NCBI RefSeq assembly: GCF_003597395.2
Contig: NC_133770.1
Location: forward strand, 94,722,206-94,786,205
From: Chelonoidis abingdonii
Lineage: Eukaryota; Chordata; Testudines; Testudinidae
DNA length: 64,000 bases
Direction of reading: 5' to 3'
Positions 61,981 to 64,000 of the stretch are shown in pieces (the first letter of the stretch is position 1; each line of letters begins with the position of its first letter). The notes below the pieces were generated by a model. The model was not told the DNA's origin. It did no database searches and saw nothing but the letters and a program-made list of their open reading frames with translations. Made by a program: the position numbers and the translations under genes.

Positions 61981-63045
61981 TGTGATAGAATGTACTCATG
62001 TCCATACCCTACCCGCTAATGTAATAATCTTTGTACAAAGAATGCCTTATGAAATATTATTTGAAAACTCATAATTTGCTGGTTATTATTGTCCTGGGAC
62101 AATGTGTGCAACAACATTGTATGTGAAGTTATAAGATTCCACTCTATGGTGTTATTAACACACATTCCAAACTGAGGTTGGCAAATAGGTCTGTCTCAAA
62201 CAAACAAAAAAATGTGTGCTCTGCTTAAGCTGCATTTAAGCAGTAACAGAGTCATCAAGCCGAAAGGGAAACAAAGGAAGTTCAACCTGGTGTGGAAAAA
62301 GCAGCAGAGAAATTCCTTTGCTTTGTCTTCTGGTACCTAGCTGGAAATGTTTTTCAAGAAGGGCACTGAAAATACAAAAAGGAGGGACAAACACCCCAAT
62401 GTGCCCCTCCTCCCCACCCATTACATTCATGAAACCTGAAGTGACAAAGAAGCATTAAGTGGATCCTGGAAGATCCTAAGAAGTCTGGTTAGTAAGACTG
62501 CTGAAAGCATATGCTGAGAAAGCTTTGCTTTGACTTTAAGATAGTTTGTTAAGTTAGGCACAAGTTGCGTTTTAGTTTTCTTGTAAACATTTCTGACATT
62601 GATGCCTCATTACTTATACTCACTTAAAATCTCTCTCTTTGTAGTTTATAAACCTGTTTTATCTAATCCAGTGTGTTTAAACTGAAGTGTTTTGGAAACT
62701 CCATTTGGGGTGGCAAGTTGTGTACATATTATTTCTATTAAAGAAATAATGGACTTTATATGAACTTGTCCAGGAGAGGACTTGGCAGTACAGGCCATCC
62801 ATTTTGGGTGTTGGGGTCACCCTGCAATATAACCAAGGCTGGTGAGAGCTAGCGTGCTGTCCAAGTGTGGCTGGCAGGCTGTGGTTCCACACAGACATAC
62901 AGGGTGTGGCTTGCACTCTGGAAGGCTGTTTGTGAATGGCCCAGGTGGGAACTCCTTCAGCAAAGCATCATATGGCACCCAAGGTTACAGGGCAGAGGTG
63001 ATACAGCTGCTCATTAGTCTAGATTGTATCCTAGTATGTCACACA
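61981..63045 (+). mobile_element. Probable ERV LTR or LTR-like repeat
   Basis: It resembles a turtle LTR: it starts near TGTGATAGAATGTACTC and contains GTTAAGTTAGGCACAAGTTG and CTCTCTCTTTGTAGTTTATAAACC, a polyadenylation-like region. No clear target duplication was found, so edges are approximate. Confidence 0.5.
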
Positions 63046-63074
63046 GACTTGTACAGCTCCCATCACTGTAACGT

Positions 63075-63240
63075 GATCAGTTGATGAGGTGAGGATAACT
63101 ATCATCCCTTTACAGATGGAGAATTGAGGCAGACAGAGGGTGACTTGCCAAAGATCTCATAGGAAGTGTGTGGCACAGCCGGGACTTTAACTCTTGTTTC
63201 CCTAGTCCCAGCCTAGTGTCATAACAACTGGACTATCTTG
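63075..63240 (-). repeat. MIR SINE
   Basis: TTTACAGATGGAGAATTGAG, GTGACTTGCCAAAGATCTCA and GGCACAGCCGGGACTTTAAC match the reverse complement of MIR. The remaining 63241-64000 is AT-rich with no recognised feature. Confidence 0.75.
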
Positions 63241-64000
63241 TCTCCATTTCAGTTTTTGAGAGAGCAGCCTTTAAATAGTATGTCCTGATTATAAAAAATT
63301 AAAAATTAAATTGGTTTTGTGACCACCTGTTACTGTTTTAAGGGGACTCTACAGTAAGAGACAACTTGACTGACTAGACAGGAAAAACAGTAAATTGTCT
63401 ATATGCAAAAGTGCTGTCAAATGCATATTGTAAACAAACTAAGAAAAAAAAGAGTTTTGTTAACTTTTTGCAGTTATAGTAACCTTCACTGTAACTATAG
63501 AAGGTCCAAAATTTTCAACCAATATTTTCAATTTTCAACCAATATTTTCAATTCAACTGTCACTTTAAGGCAAAGGAATTGCACCTTTGATTAATCTCAG
63601 CAGTATAAACAAGGACTATAACACAGAAAGGTTTGCTTGCATAGAGGTGAGCTTCAGAAACTACAGTGCACACAGGAAAAAGATAAGAAAGGACCTAATG
63701 AAATAATGCAAACACAGAGGCCCAATTCTCCCCTTGAAATCAAACCTGGATCAAATCACCCCCGATTTGAAGTTTTGCCAAAGAAAAGCAAATACAGATA
63801 CAACCTTATTTTTGACATTTATTTACTTTTGACTATTTATTAGTACAATCTTAATGTTTAATATAGTGTTTCATATGGATTTGAAATTTGTCATCTACAG
63901 CACACACTGACCTTGTCTTCATTTATCATGCAGCTCATTGGGTCATAATGGGGGCCATAAGATATCTTAATGGCATTTTCAATTTTAAATATTTTCATAG

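Noticed and set aside
61980..64000. Exons of an upstream neighbour gene
   Set aside because: Only LTR-like and MIR sequence is seen; no frame shows a recognisable protein or paired splice sites.

Overview
This is a vertebrate nuclear window. The repeats point to a turtle: CR1 LINE fragments, a tRNA-derived SINE of the turtle (Cry-type) kind, PIF/Harbinger elements and their MITEs, hAT MITEs and reptilian ERV LTRs. The species call is an inference from repeat families I recognise; no search was run.

I can support one host gene: HERPUD2, on the minus strand, from its start codon at 60242 to its stop at 13946. All eight coding exons can be read directly with consistent GT/AG sites and phases. 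They sum to 1224 nt, or 407 codons plus stop, close to the human protein length as I remember it. The product is a small ER membrane protein with an N-terminal ubiquitin-like domain (exons 1-3), a low-complexity linker (exons 3-5) and a hydrophobic membrane segment (exon 6). A CpG-rich promoter region lies at about 60243-60860. No second host gene is recognisable on either flank.

Layout: 1-12.8 kb is gene-distal sequence with a hAT MITE, CR1 fragments, an ERV LTR and MITEs. 12.8-18 kb holds the probable 3' UTR and exons 8 to 5. 18-40.7 kb is intron 4. It carries an autonomous-type Harbinger element and a shorter Harbinger relative, and it is badly affected by assembly problems. After a 25-N gap (29059-29083), sequence from about 18.7-29.06 kb appears again at 29.08-38.4 kb, full of scattered substitutions and indels. 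I read this as unpolished long-read gap fill and a false tandem duplication, not biology. 40.7-47 kb holds exons 4, 3 and 2 with palindromic MITEs and MIR SINEs. 47-60 kb is intron 1, with a two-gene Harbinger element (52101-56335), a solo LTR nested in a MITE, CR1 and the SINE close to exon 1. 60.2-64 kb is promoter, then MITEs, an LTR-like block and a MIR.

I looked for an undescribed system and did not find one. The strongest unexpected signal is the assembly artefact. The most interesting biology is the Harbinger family, with its two convergent genes, its derivatives and the nested insertions.
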